Shown here: one piece after another, positions 1 to 10,634 of the stretch
How positions within the stretch are numbered: the first letter of the stretch is position 1
How the letters are laid out: every line of letters begins with the position of its first letter
Assembly (NCBI RefSeq): GCF_027158205.1
Contig: NZ_JAPVLU010000013.1
Location: 124,001 to 188,000 of the forward strand
Source of the DNA: Streptomyces sp. H39-S7
GTDB taxonomy: Bacteria > Actinomycetota > Actinomycetes > Streptomycetales > Streptomycetaceae
Direction: 5' to 3'
Length of the DNA: 64,000 nt
Program-made: the position numbers and the translations under genes
The notes under the pieces: generated by a model
Told to the model about the DNA's origin: nothing
Database searches by the model: none
Seen by the model: the letters and a program-made list of their open reading frames with translations, nothing else

Positions 1-64
1 CGGGTTTCGTCGTCCCGGCCCTCTTGGCGGGTGAGGACTTCTTCGCCGCTTTCCGCGGCGTCAC
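1..64 (-). CDS. 5' end of a divergent gene, partial (Lys/Ala-rich N-terminus)
   Basis: A minus-strand reading frame begins at a GTG (64-62) and stays open to the window edge. Its first residues read V-T-P-R-K-A-A-K-K-S-S-P-A-K-R, a basic Lys/Ala/Pro-rich start. A GAGG Shine-Dalgarno-like sequence lies 8 nt upstream of the GTG on that strand. Only about 21 codons are visible, so no product can be named. It would be transcribed divergently from the DUF6350 gene. The basic tail could be a disordered N-terminal extension. The call rests only on the start, the ribosome site and the open frame. Confidence 0.45.
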   Translation of the reverse strand, partial: MTPRKAAKKSSPAKRAGTTKP

Positions 65-222
65 GTGCTCGACCTCACGCAGTCGCCTCGACCGCCCATG
101 AACCCCCGACTGCATGATTGTGTGAAAAGACGCATACCGTCATATTGCGCGACACGACGTGTGTTTGCTCGCTACCCCGTCAATTCGGTGTGTTCTTGGC
201 ACCATGGGTCGACGTGACCCAA

Positions 223-1704
223 ATGACAGACCGTCAACCCGCTCTGCCCGAACGTGCCGCGGACGCCCGCCGCGCATCCGCGGCGGCCGCCGCGTTCAGC
301 GGCGGAGTGGTGGCGGCCGGTCTCGGGCTCGGCGCCCTTGCCGTCGTCGTCATCACCCTGTGGATCACCTCGCCGTTCCCGGACAACGGGCTCGACGGGG
401 CCCTGTGCCTCGCCGCCGACCTGTGGCTGCTGGCCCACGGTGCCGCCCTCGTGCGGACCGACACGCTGTCCGGGGTGCCCGCGCCGATCGGGCTCACACC
501 GCTGCTGCTCACCCTGCTGCCCGCGTGGCTGCTGTACCGGGCCGCGGGGGACGCGGTTGCTCCCGCCGAGGGCGAGGGCGACGGCGAGGACGCGCCCGCC
601 GTGGCGCCTCGGGACGCGGCTGTCGCCGTGGGGTGGCTCGTCACCGGATACCTGGTGATCGGCGTCGGCGTCGTGCTCTACACCTCGTACGGGCAGGTGC
701 GCAGCGATCCGGTCAGCGCCCTGCTCCATCTGCCGGTCGTCGCGGTTCTGGCGGCCGGGGCGGGGGCGTGGTCCGGGTGCGGGCGGCCCGCGGCCGTGCT
801 TCCCCGGATTCCGCGGCTTCCCTGGGCGGTACGCCGTCGGCTCGATGCTTTCGCGCTGCCGCGCCGGCTGTCCCTTCCGGACGGCGGCCCGCTGGTCGCC
901 CTGCGTGCCGCCGCGGCCTCCACCGCCGTGCTCGTCGGGGGCGGGGCGGTGCTCGGCGGGGCGTCGCTCGTGTGGCACGAACGATTGGTCGGACACTCGT
1001 TCGCGCAGCTCAGCGCATCGGTGTCGGGGCAGTGCGCGGTGCTGCTGGTCGCTCTCGCGCTGGTGCCGAACATGGCCGTGTGGGGCGCTTCGTACGCGCT
1101 CGGGCCGGGGTTCGCGGTCGGCGCGGGGAGCGTGGCCCCCGTCGGACTGGGGACCTACGGGCCCTTCCGGCCCCCCGGGCCCTCACCCGACGTGCTGCCG
1201 AACTTCCCGCTGCTGGCCGCGCTCCCGGCGCCCGGCGGGGCGCCGCTTCAGTGGGCGGTGCTTCTGCTGCCCGTGCTGGCCGGGGCCTGTGCCGCGGTGC
1301 TCGTGGGCCGCGGCGCCGCGGCCGGTTCCTGGCGTCCCGCCCGGACCGCGCGGGTCGCCGCCCTCGCCGCGGTCGGGTGCGGGGCCGCCACCGGGCTTCT
1401 CGCCGCCTGGTCGGCCGGCCCGATGGGCTCGGGCGCACTCGCCGACTTCGGGCCGGCGTGGTGGGCGGCGGGGGCCGCGGCGCTGGGGTGGACGGCTCTT
1501 GTGGGGGTGGCGGGGGCGGTGGGGGTGCGGTGGTGGCACGTGCGGATTCCGGCCGAGCCGGTGTCCTGGCGGGAACGCTGGGAGAAGGTACGGCGTGTCT
1601 TCCGGTGGCGGTGGGGTCGGCCGCGGTGGCGGTGGCCGTGGCGGTGGTTCCGGTCGAAGCCGGAGGCCGCGCCGGTGCCGGTGGTTCCGCCGTCGGTGGA
1701 CTGA
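223..1704 (+). CDS. DUF6350 family polytopic membrane protein
   Basis: A 493-residue integral membrane protein with about ten hydrophobic segments. It has a cytoplasmic N-terminus and a very Arg/Trp-rich C-terminal tail (residues about 450-485). It resembles the actinobacterial DUF6350 family, sometimes labelled cell-division protein PerM-like in automatic annotation. The true function is unknown to me. I chose the ATG at 223 because upstream residues from the TTG at 118 are not hydrophobic and look unlike a protein start; a GTG at 214 is also possible. In Streptomyces this gene typically precedes purN. Family assignment is from memory of synteny and general topology. Confidence 0.7.
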   Translation: MTDRQPALPERAADARRASAAAAAFSGGVVAAGLGLGALAVVVITLWITSPFPDNGLDGALCLAADLWLLAHGAALVRTDTLSGVPAPIGLTPLLLTLLPAWLLYRAAGDAVAPAEGEGDGEDAPAVAPRDAAVAVGWLVTGYLVIGVGVVLYTSYGQVRSDPVSALLHLPVVAVLAAGAGAWSGCGRPAAVLPRIPRLPWAVRRRLDAFALPRRLSLPDGGPLVALRAAAASTAVLVGGGAVLGGASLVWHERLVGHSFAQLSASVSGQCAVLLVALALVPNMAVWGASYALGPGFAVGAGSVAPVGLGTYGPFRPPGPSPDVLPNFPLLAALPAPGGAPLQWAVLLLPVLAGACAAVLVGRGAAAGSWRPARTARVAALAAVGCGAATGLLAAWSAGPMGSGALADFGPAWWAAGAAALGWTALVGVAGAVGVRWWHVRIPAEPVSWRERWEKVRRVFRWRWGRPRWRWPWRWFRSKPEAAPVPVVPPSVD

Positions 1705-1749
1705 CGGGCCGGGGGCCGGGTCCGCGTGGCGGCCCGGCCCCTTCGCGTC

Positions 1750-2481
1750 CTATCCGTCGTTCCCCATGAACGTGCGCAGCGGCTTCGGGAGCAGGTCGAT
1801 GCAGGCCTCGCTCGACGGAGTCGTCAGCGCGTCCCGCTTGCACGTGACGTAGTCGTCGTAGACGAACTGGAAGGCGAAGGTGGCGGCGACGATCGCCAGG
1901 GTCACCGCGCTCGTGATGATGCCGCTCCAGGCCGCCGCCGCGAAGGAGCGCCGGGAGGCGGGGGCGGAAGGGGCGGGGCGGTTGGCGCCGGACTCGGCGA
2001 GGGCCGCTGCCGCTTCGGCGCGGGCCGCGGCGCGGTCCTCCGGCTTCATGCGCAGGGCGCTGATGCCCCAGTAGAGGGCGAGGGCGCCCAGCAGGAGGGC
2101 GATCTCGGTCCAGCGGAAGAGGGAGAAGATCAGCCCCCAGCCACCGCAGACCAGCGCGTAGCGGGAGCGGCGCTGGGCGGGGTCGGTCGGGTCGAAGCGC
2201 GGGCCGCTGGGCGGCGGCGGGCTGTCGGGGCCGCTGGGGCGGTTGCCGAAGCCGTCCTGGCGGCCGGGCTGGTGGTTGCTCCACTGGCCGCCCCAGCCCG
2301 GCGGCGGCGGGGGCGGCGGGGTGTCCTCGCCGTCCTCGGACGTGCCTTCGGGCCGCCGCGGCTGCCAGGGCTGTTCGGGGGCGCCTTCGGGCGGCGGGGC
2401 GAACGGGTTGTCCTGCTGTTCGCCCTCGGGCGCACGCAGCGCGATGGTGATCTGTCCGCTGCTCATGGTTGGTTGCGCCAT
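1750..2481 (-). CDS. Pro/Gln-rich N-terminus membrane protein, function unknown
   Basis: A 243-residue protein. The first 100 residues are low-complexity and rich in Pro, Gly and Gln, with a run of prolines. They are followed by a hydrophobic hairpin (about 108-145) and a second transmembrane stretch (about 180-210). The C-terminal 35 residues contain two cysteines (D-Y-V-T-C-K and S-E-A-C-I-D) and should lie outside the membrane, where a disulfide is possible. An alternative start is the ATG at 2466 (M-S-S-G-Q-I-T). The layout is common in Streptomyces next to purN. It converges on the DUF6350 gene, and the 45-nt gap between them is GC-rich. No known domain is recognised. Confidence 0.7.
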   Translation of the reverse strand: MAQPTMSSGQITIALRAPEGEQQDNPFAPPPEGAPEQPWQPRRPEGTSEDGEDTPPPPPPPGWGGQWSNHQPGRQDGFGNRPSGPDSPPPPSGPRFDPTDPAQRRSRYALVCGGWGLIFSLFRWTEIALLLGALALYWGISALRMKPEDRAAARAEAAAALAESGANRPAPSAPASRRSFAAAAWSGIITSAVTLAIVAATFAFQFVYDDYVTCKRDALTTPSSEACIDLLPKPLRTFMGNDG

Positions 2482-2664
2482 CCCCTTGCCGTCGACTCCT
2501 CATGTCGTTTGCGTCACGCGCCGGGCGCGCGATAGCCGTTCCTGCGGAAGACGCTACCTTCCGCGCGCTCCCCCGTCCCGTGGGGGGACCTTCGCGTGCC
2601 GGTATCGTTGCTGACGGTCGGCGGCCTCGTAGGGTTCCCTGAATCCTGGGAAGCCGATTGCTCG

Positions 2665-2670
2665 TACGAT
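2665..2670 (+). promoter_or_regulatory. candidate -10 box for purN-purH
   Basis: TACGAT, a good match to the Streptomyces housekeeping -10 consensus, lies 38 nt before the purN start. No convincing -35 hexamer is visible 17-18 nt upstream. The 2482-2708 gap holds nothing else I can name. Confidence 0.3.
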
Positions 2671-2708
2671 CCTCCAAATCCGCACGGTCTCGAGAGAGAG
2701 CCCCGCCA

Positions 2709-3328
2709 GTGGCTGCGCACACCCCGGCTCGTCTAGTCGTCCTCGTCTCCGGTTCGGGGACGAACCTGCAGGCGCTGCTCGATGTCATCGCGAGCGATCC
2801 CGCTTACGGGGCGCGGATCGTCGCGGTCGGTGCGGACCGGGACGGGATCGCGGGTCTGGAGCGCGCGGAGCGGGCCGGGCTGCCGGTTTTCGTGGTCAGG
2901 GTGAAGGACTACGCCGACCGGGCGGGATGGGACCTCGCGCTCGCGGAGGCGACGGCGGAGCACCGGCCGGACCTGGTGGTCTCGGCCGGCTTCATGAAGA
3001 TCGTGGGGAAGGAGTTCCTCGCGCGGTTCGGGGGACGGTTCGTCAATACGCATCCCGCGCTGCTGCCGAGCTTCCCGGGCGCCCACGGCGTCAGGGACGC
3101 GCTCGCGTACGGCGCGAAGGTGACGGGCTGCACCGTGCACTTCGTCGACGACGGCGTCGATACCGGCCCGATCATCGCCCAGGGGGTGGTGGCCATCGGG
3201 CCGGATGACACGGAGGACGCGCTCCATGAGCGCATCAAGGAAGTCGAGCGAGGGCTGCTCGTCGACGTCGTGGGGCGGCTGGCTCGCGACGGGTATCGCA
3301 TTGAGGGACGAAAGGTAACGATTCCGGC

Positions 3329-3332
<4 letters not shown>
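2709..3332 (+). CDS. purN: phosphoribosylglycinamide formyltransferase
   Basis: Transfers a formyl group from 10-formyl-THF to GAR to give FGAR, the third step of purine synthesis. The 207-residue length is normal. It shows the N-terminal [13 protein letters not shown] phosphate loop, the [17 protein letters not shown] segment with the catalytic Asn and His, and the [10 protein letters not shown] motif containing the catalytic Asp. The GTG at 2709 is chosen because a GAGAGAGAG purine run precedes it by 8 nt and the fold begins about ten residues later; the open frame extends upstream to 2658. The stop overlaps the purH ATG (ATGA), so the two genes are translationally coupled. Confidence 0.96.
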
Positions 3333-4891
<1,559 letters not shown>

Positions 4892-4904
4892 CCCGGAGCC
4901 GAAC

Positions 4905-4936
4905 GCGGCCCGCACCCCCGACGGGGTGCGGGCCGC
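4905..4936. terminator. bidirectional terminator between purH and the RDD gene
   Basis: A perfect 14-bp inverted repeat (GCGGCCCGCACCCC at 4905-4918 and its complement at 4923-4936) with a 4-nt loop. It sits between the convergent ends of purH and the RDD-family gene. No T-run follows, as is usual in Streptomyces. Confidence 0.8.
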
Positions 4937-4943
4937 TGCCGCT

Positions 4944-5576
4944 TTACGGGCGCTTCACCACGACGGTGTGCATGATCTTGTCGGCGAAGGTCTGGTTCTT
5001 CTCGTCCCACAGCGGCCACAGGTAGCCGATGTAGCAGGCCATCCCGTCGAGGGCGTGGCACAGCCGGCGGACGAACGCCATCCCGAAGCCCAGCACCTGG
5101 CCGTCGGCCTCGCGCAGCAGGTGGATGCCGGCGATCTTCTTGCCGGGGGTCTGGCCCGTGGAGCCCTCCCGGTAGCAGAGCCACAGGGTGCCCGCGAGGC
5201 TCAGCAGGCCGCCGATGGCGATCAGGGCGAGGGAGCTGCCCGGCATGGGAGGGACGGGGCAGGTGTCGGTGTTGGCCGCGTCGCACGCCTCGACGGCGTC
5301 GACGAACACCTTGAGGAACTTGACGTAGCCGACGATGAGCAGGACGGTCGGCACCAGGCCGACGATCAGGAAGTCCAGGAGCGTCGCGCCGAGGCGCGCG
5401 CCCCAACTCGCCAGGGGCGGCATTCCCGGCGGCAGCCCGCCCTGCGGGTACCCGTACTGGCCCTGGTTCTGCTGCGGAAAGGCCGGCGGCTGCTGCGGGT
5501 AGCCGTACCCCTGCGGGGGCTGGTGCGGCTGCTGCTGCTGGTCATAAGGGTTGTTGGGGCCGGGCGGATAGCTCAC
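4944..5576 (-). CDS. RDD-family membrane protein with Pro/Gln/Tyr-rich N-terminus
   Basis: A 210-residue protein. Residues 1-55 are disordered and rich in Pro, Gln, Tyr and Gly. They are followed by an RDD-type membrane domain starting at [11 protein letters not shown] (about residue 60). It also has the later [12 protein letters not shown] motif typical of the family and about three transmembrane helices. A loop with two cysteines (C-D-A-A-N-T-D-T-C) probably faces outside. The GTG at 5576 has a GGAGGAAA ribosome site 8 nt away. RDD proteins are poorly characterised, and some act in ion antiport. The gene converges on purH and no operon partner is apparent. Confidence 0.85.
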   Translation of the reverse strand: MSYPPGPNNPYDQQQQPHQPPQGYGYPQQPPAFPQQNQGQYGYPQGGLPPGMPPLASWGARLGATLLDFLIVGLVPTVLLIVGYVKFLKVFVDAVEACDAANTDTCPVPPMPGSSLALIAIGGLLSLAGTLWLCYREGSTGQTPGKKIAGIHLLREADGQVLGFGMAFVRRLCHALDGMACYIGYLWPLWDEKNQTFADKIMHTVVVKRP

Positions 5577-5781
5577 GTGCGGTTTCCTCCGAGCGGGGAC
5601 GTGGAGCGTGGGGACGCAGGGGCACATCGTCCTGGTCGCGGTGGCGGCAGCGCAAGGCGCGCGGTGGCGGCGGAACGGTCACGGCGTCGGCGCGCCTCAT
5701 GGCGCGGCCCCGGACGCGGGCCGATGGCGATCGGCGCCCCGGATTCGTCGGTGGGACCCCCCATCCGGAAAGATGGGGGCC

Positions 5782-6651
5782 ATGACCGCCCAGATTCTCG
5801 ATGGCAAGGCCACCGCAGCCGCGATCAAGTCCGATCTCACGTCCCGCGTGGCGTCGCTCAAGGCCCGGGGCATCGTGCCCGGCCTCGGCACCCTGCTGGT
5901 CGGGGAGGATCCGGGCAGCAAGTGGTACGTCGCGGGCAAGCACCGCGACTGTGCGCAGGTCGGCATCGGCTCGATCCAGCGCGAACTGCCCGACACCGCG
6001 ACCCAGGAGGAGATCGAGGCAGTCGTCCGGGAGCTGAACGCGAACCCGGAGTGCACCGGCTACATCGTCCAGCTCCCGCTGCCCAAGGGCATCGACACCA
6101 ACCGGGTCCTGGAGCTGATGGACCCGGACAAGGACGCCGACGGCCTGCACCCGATGAGCCTGGGCCGCCTCGTGCTCAACGAGACCGGCCCGCTGCCCTG
6201 CACCCCGAACGGCATCATCCAGCTGCTGCGCCACCACAAGGTGGAGCTCAACGGCGCGCACGTGGTCGTCGTCGGTCGCGGCATCACCGTGGGCCGCTCG
6301 ATCGGCCTGCTGCTGACCCGCCGCAGCGAGAACGCCACCGTGACGCTGTGCCACACCGGCACCCGCGACCTCGGCGCGCTGCTGCGCCAGGCGGACGTCA
6401 TCGTGGCGGCGGCCGGCGTGGCGCACCTGGTCAAGCCGGAGGACGTCAAGCCCGGCGCGGCCGTGCTGGACGTCGGCGTCAGCCGTGACGGCGAGGGCAA
6501 GATCGTCGGCGATGTCGACCCGGGCGTGGCCGACGTCGCCGCCTGGATCTCCCCGAACCCCGGCGGGGTCGGCCCGATGACCCGCGCGCTGCTGCTGGCC
6601 AACGTCGTCGAGGCCGCCGAGCGTGCCGCCGCTGCTGGCCATGCCGGCTGA
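5782..6651 (+). CDS. folD: methylenetetrahydrofolate dehydrogenase / cyclohydrolase
   Basis: Interconverts 5,10-methylene-THF and 10-formyl-THF, supplying the formyl donor used by PurN and PurH. The 289 residues match the family. Seen are Y-V-A-G-K-H-R (the YxxxK cyclohydrolase motif), V-Q-L-P-L-P-K-G, the dinucleotide-binding [11 protein letters not shown], and the C-terminal P-G-G-V-G-P-M-T signature. The ATG at 5782 is chosen because the conserved T-A-Q-I-L-D-G-K start follows it directly; a GGGGG stretch precedes it. The next gene starts inside its last codons, so the two are co-transcribed. Confidence 0.96.
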   Translation: MTAQILDGKATAAAIKSDLTSRVASLKARGIVPGLGTLLVGEDPGSKWYVAGKHRDCAQVGIGSIQRELPDTATQEEIEAVVRELNANPECTGYIVQLPLPKGIDTNRVLELMDPDKDADGLHPMSLGRLVLNETGPLPCTPNGIIQLLRHHKVELNGAHVVVVGRGITVGRSIGLLLTRRSENATVTLCHTGTRDLGALLRQADVIVAAAGVAHLVKPEDVKPGAAVLDVGVSRDGEGKIVGDVDPGVADVAAWISPNPGGVGPMTRALLLANVVEAAERAAAAGHAG

Positions 6652-7075
6652 GCCGGAGCCCGACGAGGCGGCGGGTGGGGCGGCCACCGGCCGCCAGCAC
6701 CGCTACGCCCTGTGGACGCGTACGACCGCCCGCCCCGAGGGCGGCGGCCGCGCGGCGGGCCGGGACGCTTCGGCCCCGGCCCGGCAGTGGCCGATCCTGG
6801 TGGTGCTCGGCGGGGTCGCCCTCGGCCTGGTGCTGACCGCGGCCGACCACTTCCGGGCGGGCGCGGTGCTCGTCGGGGCGGCGCTGCTCGTGGGCGCGGC
6901 GATGCGGTTCACGCTGCCGTCGGTCGGGATGCTGGCCGTGCGCAGCCGGTTCACCGACGTCATCACGTATCTGGTGCTCGGTACCGCCATCGTGCTGCTG
7001 GCGCTGATGGCGCAGCCGGACCCGATCCTGGACGTCCCGTTCCTGGAGGACATCATCCGCTTCTCGGTGCGCTGA
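6641..7075 (+). CDS. DUF3017-type small membrane protein
   Basis: About 144 residues. A charged, Ala/Gly-rich N-terminal 45 residues is followed by three hydrophobic segments: [21 protein letters not shown] and [11 protein letters not shown]. The conserved M-R-F-T-L-P area lies between the second and third. I recognise the DUF3017 pattern found directly downstream of folD in Streptomyces; its function is unknown. The start is uncertain: the ATG at 6641 overlaps folD by 11 nt, and a GTG at 6623 is also in frame. Neither has a strong ribosome site. Translational coupling to folD is likely. Confidence 0.8.
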   Translation: MPAEPEPDEAAGGAATGRQHRYALWTRTTARPEGGGRAAGRDASAPARQWPILVVLGGVALGLVLTAADHFRAGAVLVGAALLVGAAMRFTLPSVGMLAVRSRFTDVITYLVLGTAIVLLALMAQPDPILDVPFLEDIIRFSVR

Positions 7076-7093
7076 CCTGGCGGCCGTCCGCCG

Positions 7094-7115
7094 GCCGCCC
7101 CGGATCCGGGGCGGC
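7094..7115. terminator. hairpin after folD-DUF3017
   Basis: A perfect 22-bp palindrome centred on GGATCC with arms GCCGCCCCGGA, starting 18 nt after the DUF3017 stop. It is a probable terminator separating this operon from mdh. The rest of 7116-7267 is the mdh leader. Confidence 0.6.
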
Positions 7116-7120
7116 GGTGA

Positions 7121-8257
<1,137 letters not shown>

Positions 8258-8285
8258 GACCCGCGCCCCCCGCACGGCACGACGG

Positions 8286-8320
8286 CCCGTCGCCGGTCCC
8301 CGCAAGGGATCGGCGGCGGG
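8286..8320 (+). terminator. mdh terminator
   Basis: A 15-bp stem (CCCGTCGCCGGTCCC / GGGATCGGCGGCGGG, two wobble pairs) with loop CGCAA, followed by TTGTTGCATT. It lies 28 nt after the mdh stop and has unusually good intrinsic-terminator form for this genome. Confidence 0.75.
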
Positions 8321-8445
8321 TTGTTGCATTGCACAGGAATATGGCGCGGGAAGCGTTCGGGGGGCGCGCGAGTCGTTTATCCTGGGAACTCCGGATTACG
8401 TTCAACTCGTGCTGTTCACGCATGAGTTCGACGATCGGGGGACGT

Positions 8446-10053
8446 ATGTCCGTTCCGGTGCACCGTGACTCGCGCACGGAGGCCACCCGCTTGCTGTGCG
8501 CGGGTGTCTATCTCGACGCCGAATTCCGCGGCCAGGTCATCGAGCAGCTGGTCCAGCACGAGGAACGGCCGATCGCGCCGTCGCTGGGCGTCGACGCCGT
8601 CCCGGTCCTGGCGTACGCGCTGCGCGCCCGCAGCCAGGAAGTACAGACGTCGCTGCTGCTGCTCTTCGTCTGGGCGGTGTTCCTCGCCGTCGACCTGACC
8701 GCCGGCGGCCCGGTGCCGGGCGTGCCGATGGTGTGGTCGCTGAGCTACGCGGTGCTCTGCATGGCGCTGTGGTCGTCGCGGGCCGCCTCCGGCCGGGGCA
8801 CCGCGGTCTACACCCTGGACCGCGCCACCTTGCGCAGGACCATGCTGGGGCGCCGCGGACGGCTCACCAAGCTGCTGCCCCTCGGGCCCCGGCTGCTGCT
8901 GGCGGTCTACTGGATCGCCGCCCTGGTGGTCTTCTTCTTCTTCGGCGCGGCCGACTGGCCCGCGGTGGTCTTCCCGTTGCTGCTCGTGGTGCCGATCTGG
9001 ATGCACCGCGCCCACGTCTCGGGCGTGATGCGCAACGAGCTCGCCCGGCCGCGGTTCGCCGTCCTGCCCCGGGCCCAACTGTCCAGCGGGTACGCCTACC
9101 GGCGCATCGAGGCCGCCATAGAGCGCGAACAGCACGCCGGGCTCACGATCTACGACCCCTTCCGGCCCTTCATCGGCGCCGGGACCCCGTACGAGCCCTG
9201 GTCGTTCGCGCTGGAACTGAAGCGGCGCAAGACGGCGGCTCCGGGCGAGGCCCAGCTCACCAGCCGCGCGGTCATCGAGCTGATCCGGCCCCGGCTGGAG
9301 GCGCTGCGCCAGTCGGCGGCCGAGACCAGCAGGGACCGGCTCAAGGACCTGGAGATCGAGGAGTTCGTCTACCTGCCGGTCGGGGTGCCGCGCGGCGAGG
9401 TCTCCTACGACCGGAACACCGTCATGCAGCACCTGGCCGACTCGGTCGACGAGGGCGGCGAGGCCCGGCGCCACTTCCTGCGGATCCGGGTGGGCGCGTG
9501 GGATGAGCAGGTCGTGGTCTCCGTGCTGGTCCGGGTGCACACGCAGGGCGGGATGCTCGTGCTGGAGGTCGTGCCGCACATCCTGAGCCCGATCCGCCCG
9601 GAGTACCGGGCGGTCGACGTGATCGCGGGACGCGGCTCCGAGGACGTGTTCCGCGACGGCGTGCGCGCCCTGCTGGCCGGTCCGACCGCCGGCTTCGCCG
9701 CCGCGGTCTCCAGCATCCGAACGCTCCTGACCGTGTTCAGGACCTGGCTGGCCGACCCGCAGCGCGCGCTGCCGGACGGGCCCGCGACCTCGGTGCGGGA
9801 GATGGGCAGTTCGCGGGAGATCTCGCTCTTCCAGGAGATGGACATCAGCCGCTACGTGAAGACGATCCAGGACCGGATCGCGAGCGGGGTGCGGGACGCG
9901 CTGAGCAGCCAGGGGTACGAGACGGACAGCTTCGAGCAGCAGATCGTGCAGGTCGCGGAGGGCGGCTTCTACATCGGCTCGATGAGCGGTGGCGCGGTCG
10001 CCGCCGGCAGCGGGGCACAGGCACGGCACACCACAGGGGGAGACCAGAAATGA
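8446..10053 (+). CDS. four-TM membrane protein with C-terminal IGxMSGGA motif, function unknown
   Basis: A 535-residue protein I cannot assign. The N-terminal cytoplasmic part (1-65) is followed by four hydrophobic helices in two pairs (about 66-110 and 145-190). A 340-residue soluble domain follows, with a conserved-looking Y-D-P-F-R-P-F-I-G-A-G segment. The last 30 residues carry G-G-F-Y-I-G-S-M-S-G-G-A-V-A-A-G. The same motif occurs twice in the next protein, whose ATG overlaps this stop (ATGA). That points to a coupled pair that may bind each other through the motif. The ATG at 8446 has a GGGGGA site close by; 8422 is an in-frame alternative. No catalytic motif was found. Confidence 0.8.
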   Translation: MSVPVHRDSRTEATRLLCAGVYLDAEFRGQVIEQLVQHEERPIAPSLGVDAVPVLAYALRARSQEVQTSLLLLFVWAVFLAVDLTAGGPVPGVPMVWSLSYAVLCMALWSSRAASGRGTAVYTLDRATLRRTMLGRRGRLTKLLPLGPRLLLAVYWIAALVVFFFFGAADWPAVVFPLLLVVPIWMHRAHVSGVMRNELARPRFAVLPRAQLSSGYAYRRIEAAIEREQHAGLTIYDPFRPFIGAGTPYEPWSFALELKRRKTAAPGEAQLTSRAVIELIRPRLEALRQSAAETSRDRLKDLEIEEFVYLPVGVPRGEVSYDRNTVMQHLADSVDEGGEARRHFLRIRVGAWDEQVVVSVLVRVHTQGGMLVLEVVPHILSPIRPEYRAVDVIAGRGSEDVFRDGVRALLAGPTAGFAAAVSSIRTLLTVFRTWLADPQRALPDGPATSVREMGSSREISLFQEMDISRYVKTIQDRIASGVRDALSSQGYETDSFEQQIVQVAEGGFYIGSMSGGAVAAGSGAQARHTTGGDQK

Positions 10054-10625
10054 CGAAGGACCGGGGCGGGCACGGGGCCACCGACGAGGACGACGAGTCA
10101 CCGCGGACGGAGCGGAACGCCGCGCCGGACGCGGGCGGCGGGATATCGATCGGGCGGATGTCGGGCGGGGCGGCGGCCAGCGGCTACCAGGCCTCGGCCG
10201 AGGACCGCTCCGAGCGGATCGGCACACCACCGCCGGACGACGGTCCCGTGGCCGTGCCGACCGTGGCGCCGCCCGGCGCGGGCGGGATCAGCGTCGGGAC
10301 GATGTCGGGCGGCGCGGTCGCGGCGGGGCGGGATTCCCGTGCGGTTGACGCGTCACATCAGTTGATCTCCGCGTCCCCCGAACTGATGACGGCCGTCAGG
10401 CTGCTGCGCGCGCAACTGCCGCTGCTGGCGCGGACGGAGGGCGACCGCCTCGACGAGGTCGAGGGGGAGCTCGCGGGCGTCTCGGGCGAACTCGACAGGA
10501 CCGGACGGGCCGAGCGCGGCCGCCTGGAGCGGCTGCGGGCGCTGCTGGTCGGCGGCAGTACCGCGGCCGGCGGACTGGCCTCGGCCCTCGCCGTCGTCCA
10601 GGCCATCGCCCAACTGCTCGGATGA
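10050..10625 (+). CDS. small protein with two IGxMSGGA motifs and helical C-terminus
   Basis: 191 residues with no recognised enzyme domain; a DUF5955-like identity is possible but only a weak recollection. The N-terminal 28 residues are acidic and disordered. Motif copy 1 (about 29-50) reads G-G-I-S-I-G-R-M-S-G-G-A and copy 2 (about 78-99) reads G-G-I-S-V-G-T-M-S-G-G-A. A Pro-rich linker joins them. Residues 101-160 form a charged, Leu-rich amphipathic helical region, possibly a coiled coil. The last 25 residues (V-G-G-S-T-A-A-G-G-L-A-S-A-L-A) are a short hydrophobic helix. The start overlaps the upstream stop by 4 nt. The motif is shared with the upstream protein's C-terminus. Confidence 0.8.
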   Translation: MTKDRGGHGATDEDDESPRTERNAAPDAGGGISIGRMSGGAAASGYQASAEDRSERIGTPPPDDGPVAVPTVAPPGAGGISVGTMSGGAVAAGRDSRAVDASHQLISASPELMTAVRLLRAQLPLLARTEGDRLDEVEGELAGVSGELDRTGRAERGRLERLRALLVGGSTAAGGLASALAVVQAIAQLLG

Positions 10626-10634
10626 GGGGGCGAC

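Noticed and set aside
1010..2788. Long minus-strand open frame of 592 codons opposite the DUF6350 gene and across the Pro-rich membrane gene
   Set aside because: Arg/Pro-rich low-complexity product typical of antisense in GC-rich DNA; the real genes on each strand explain the region.
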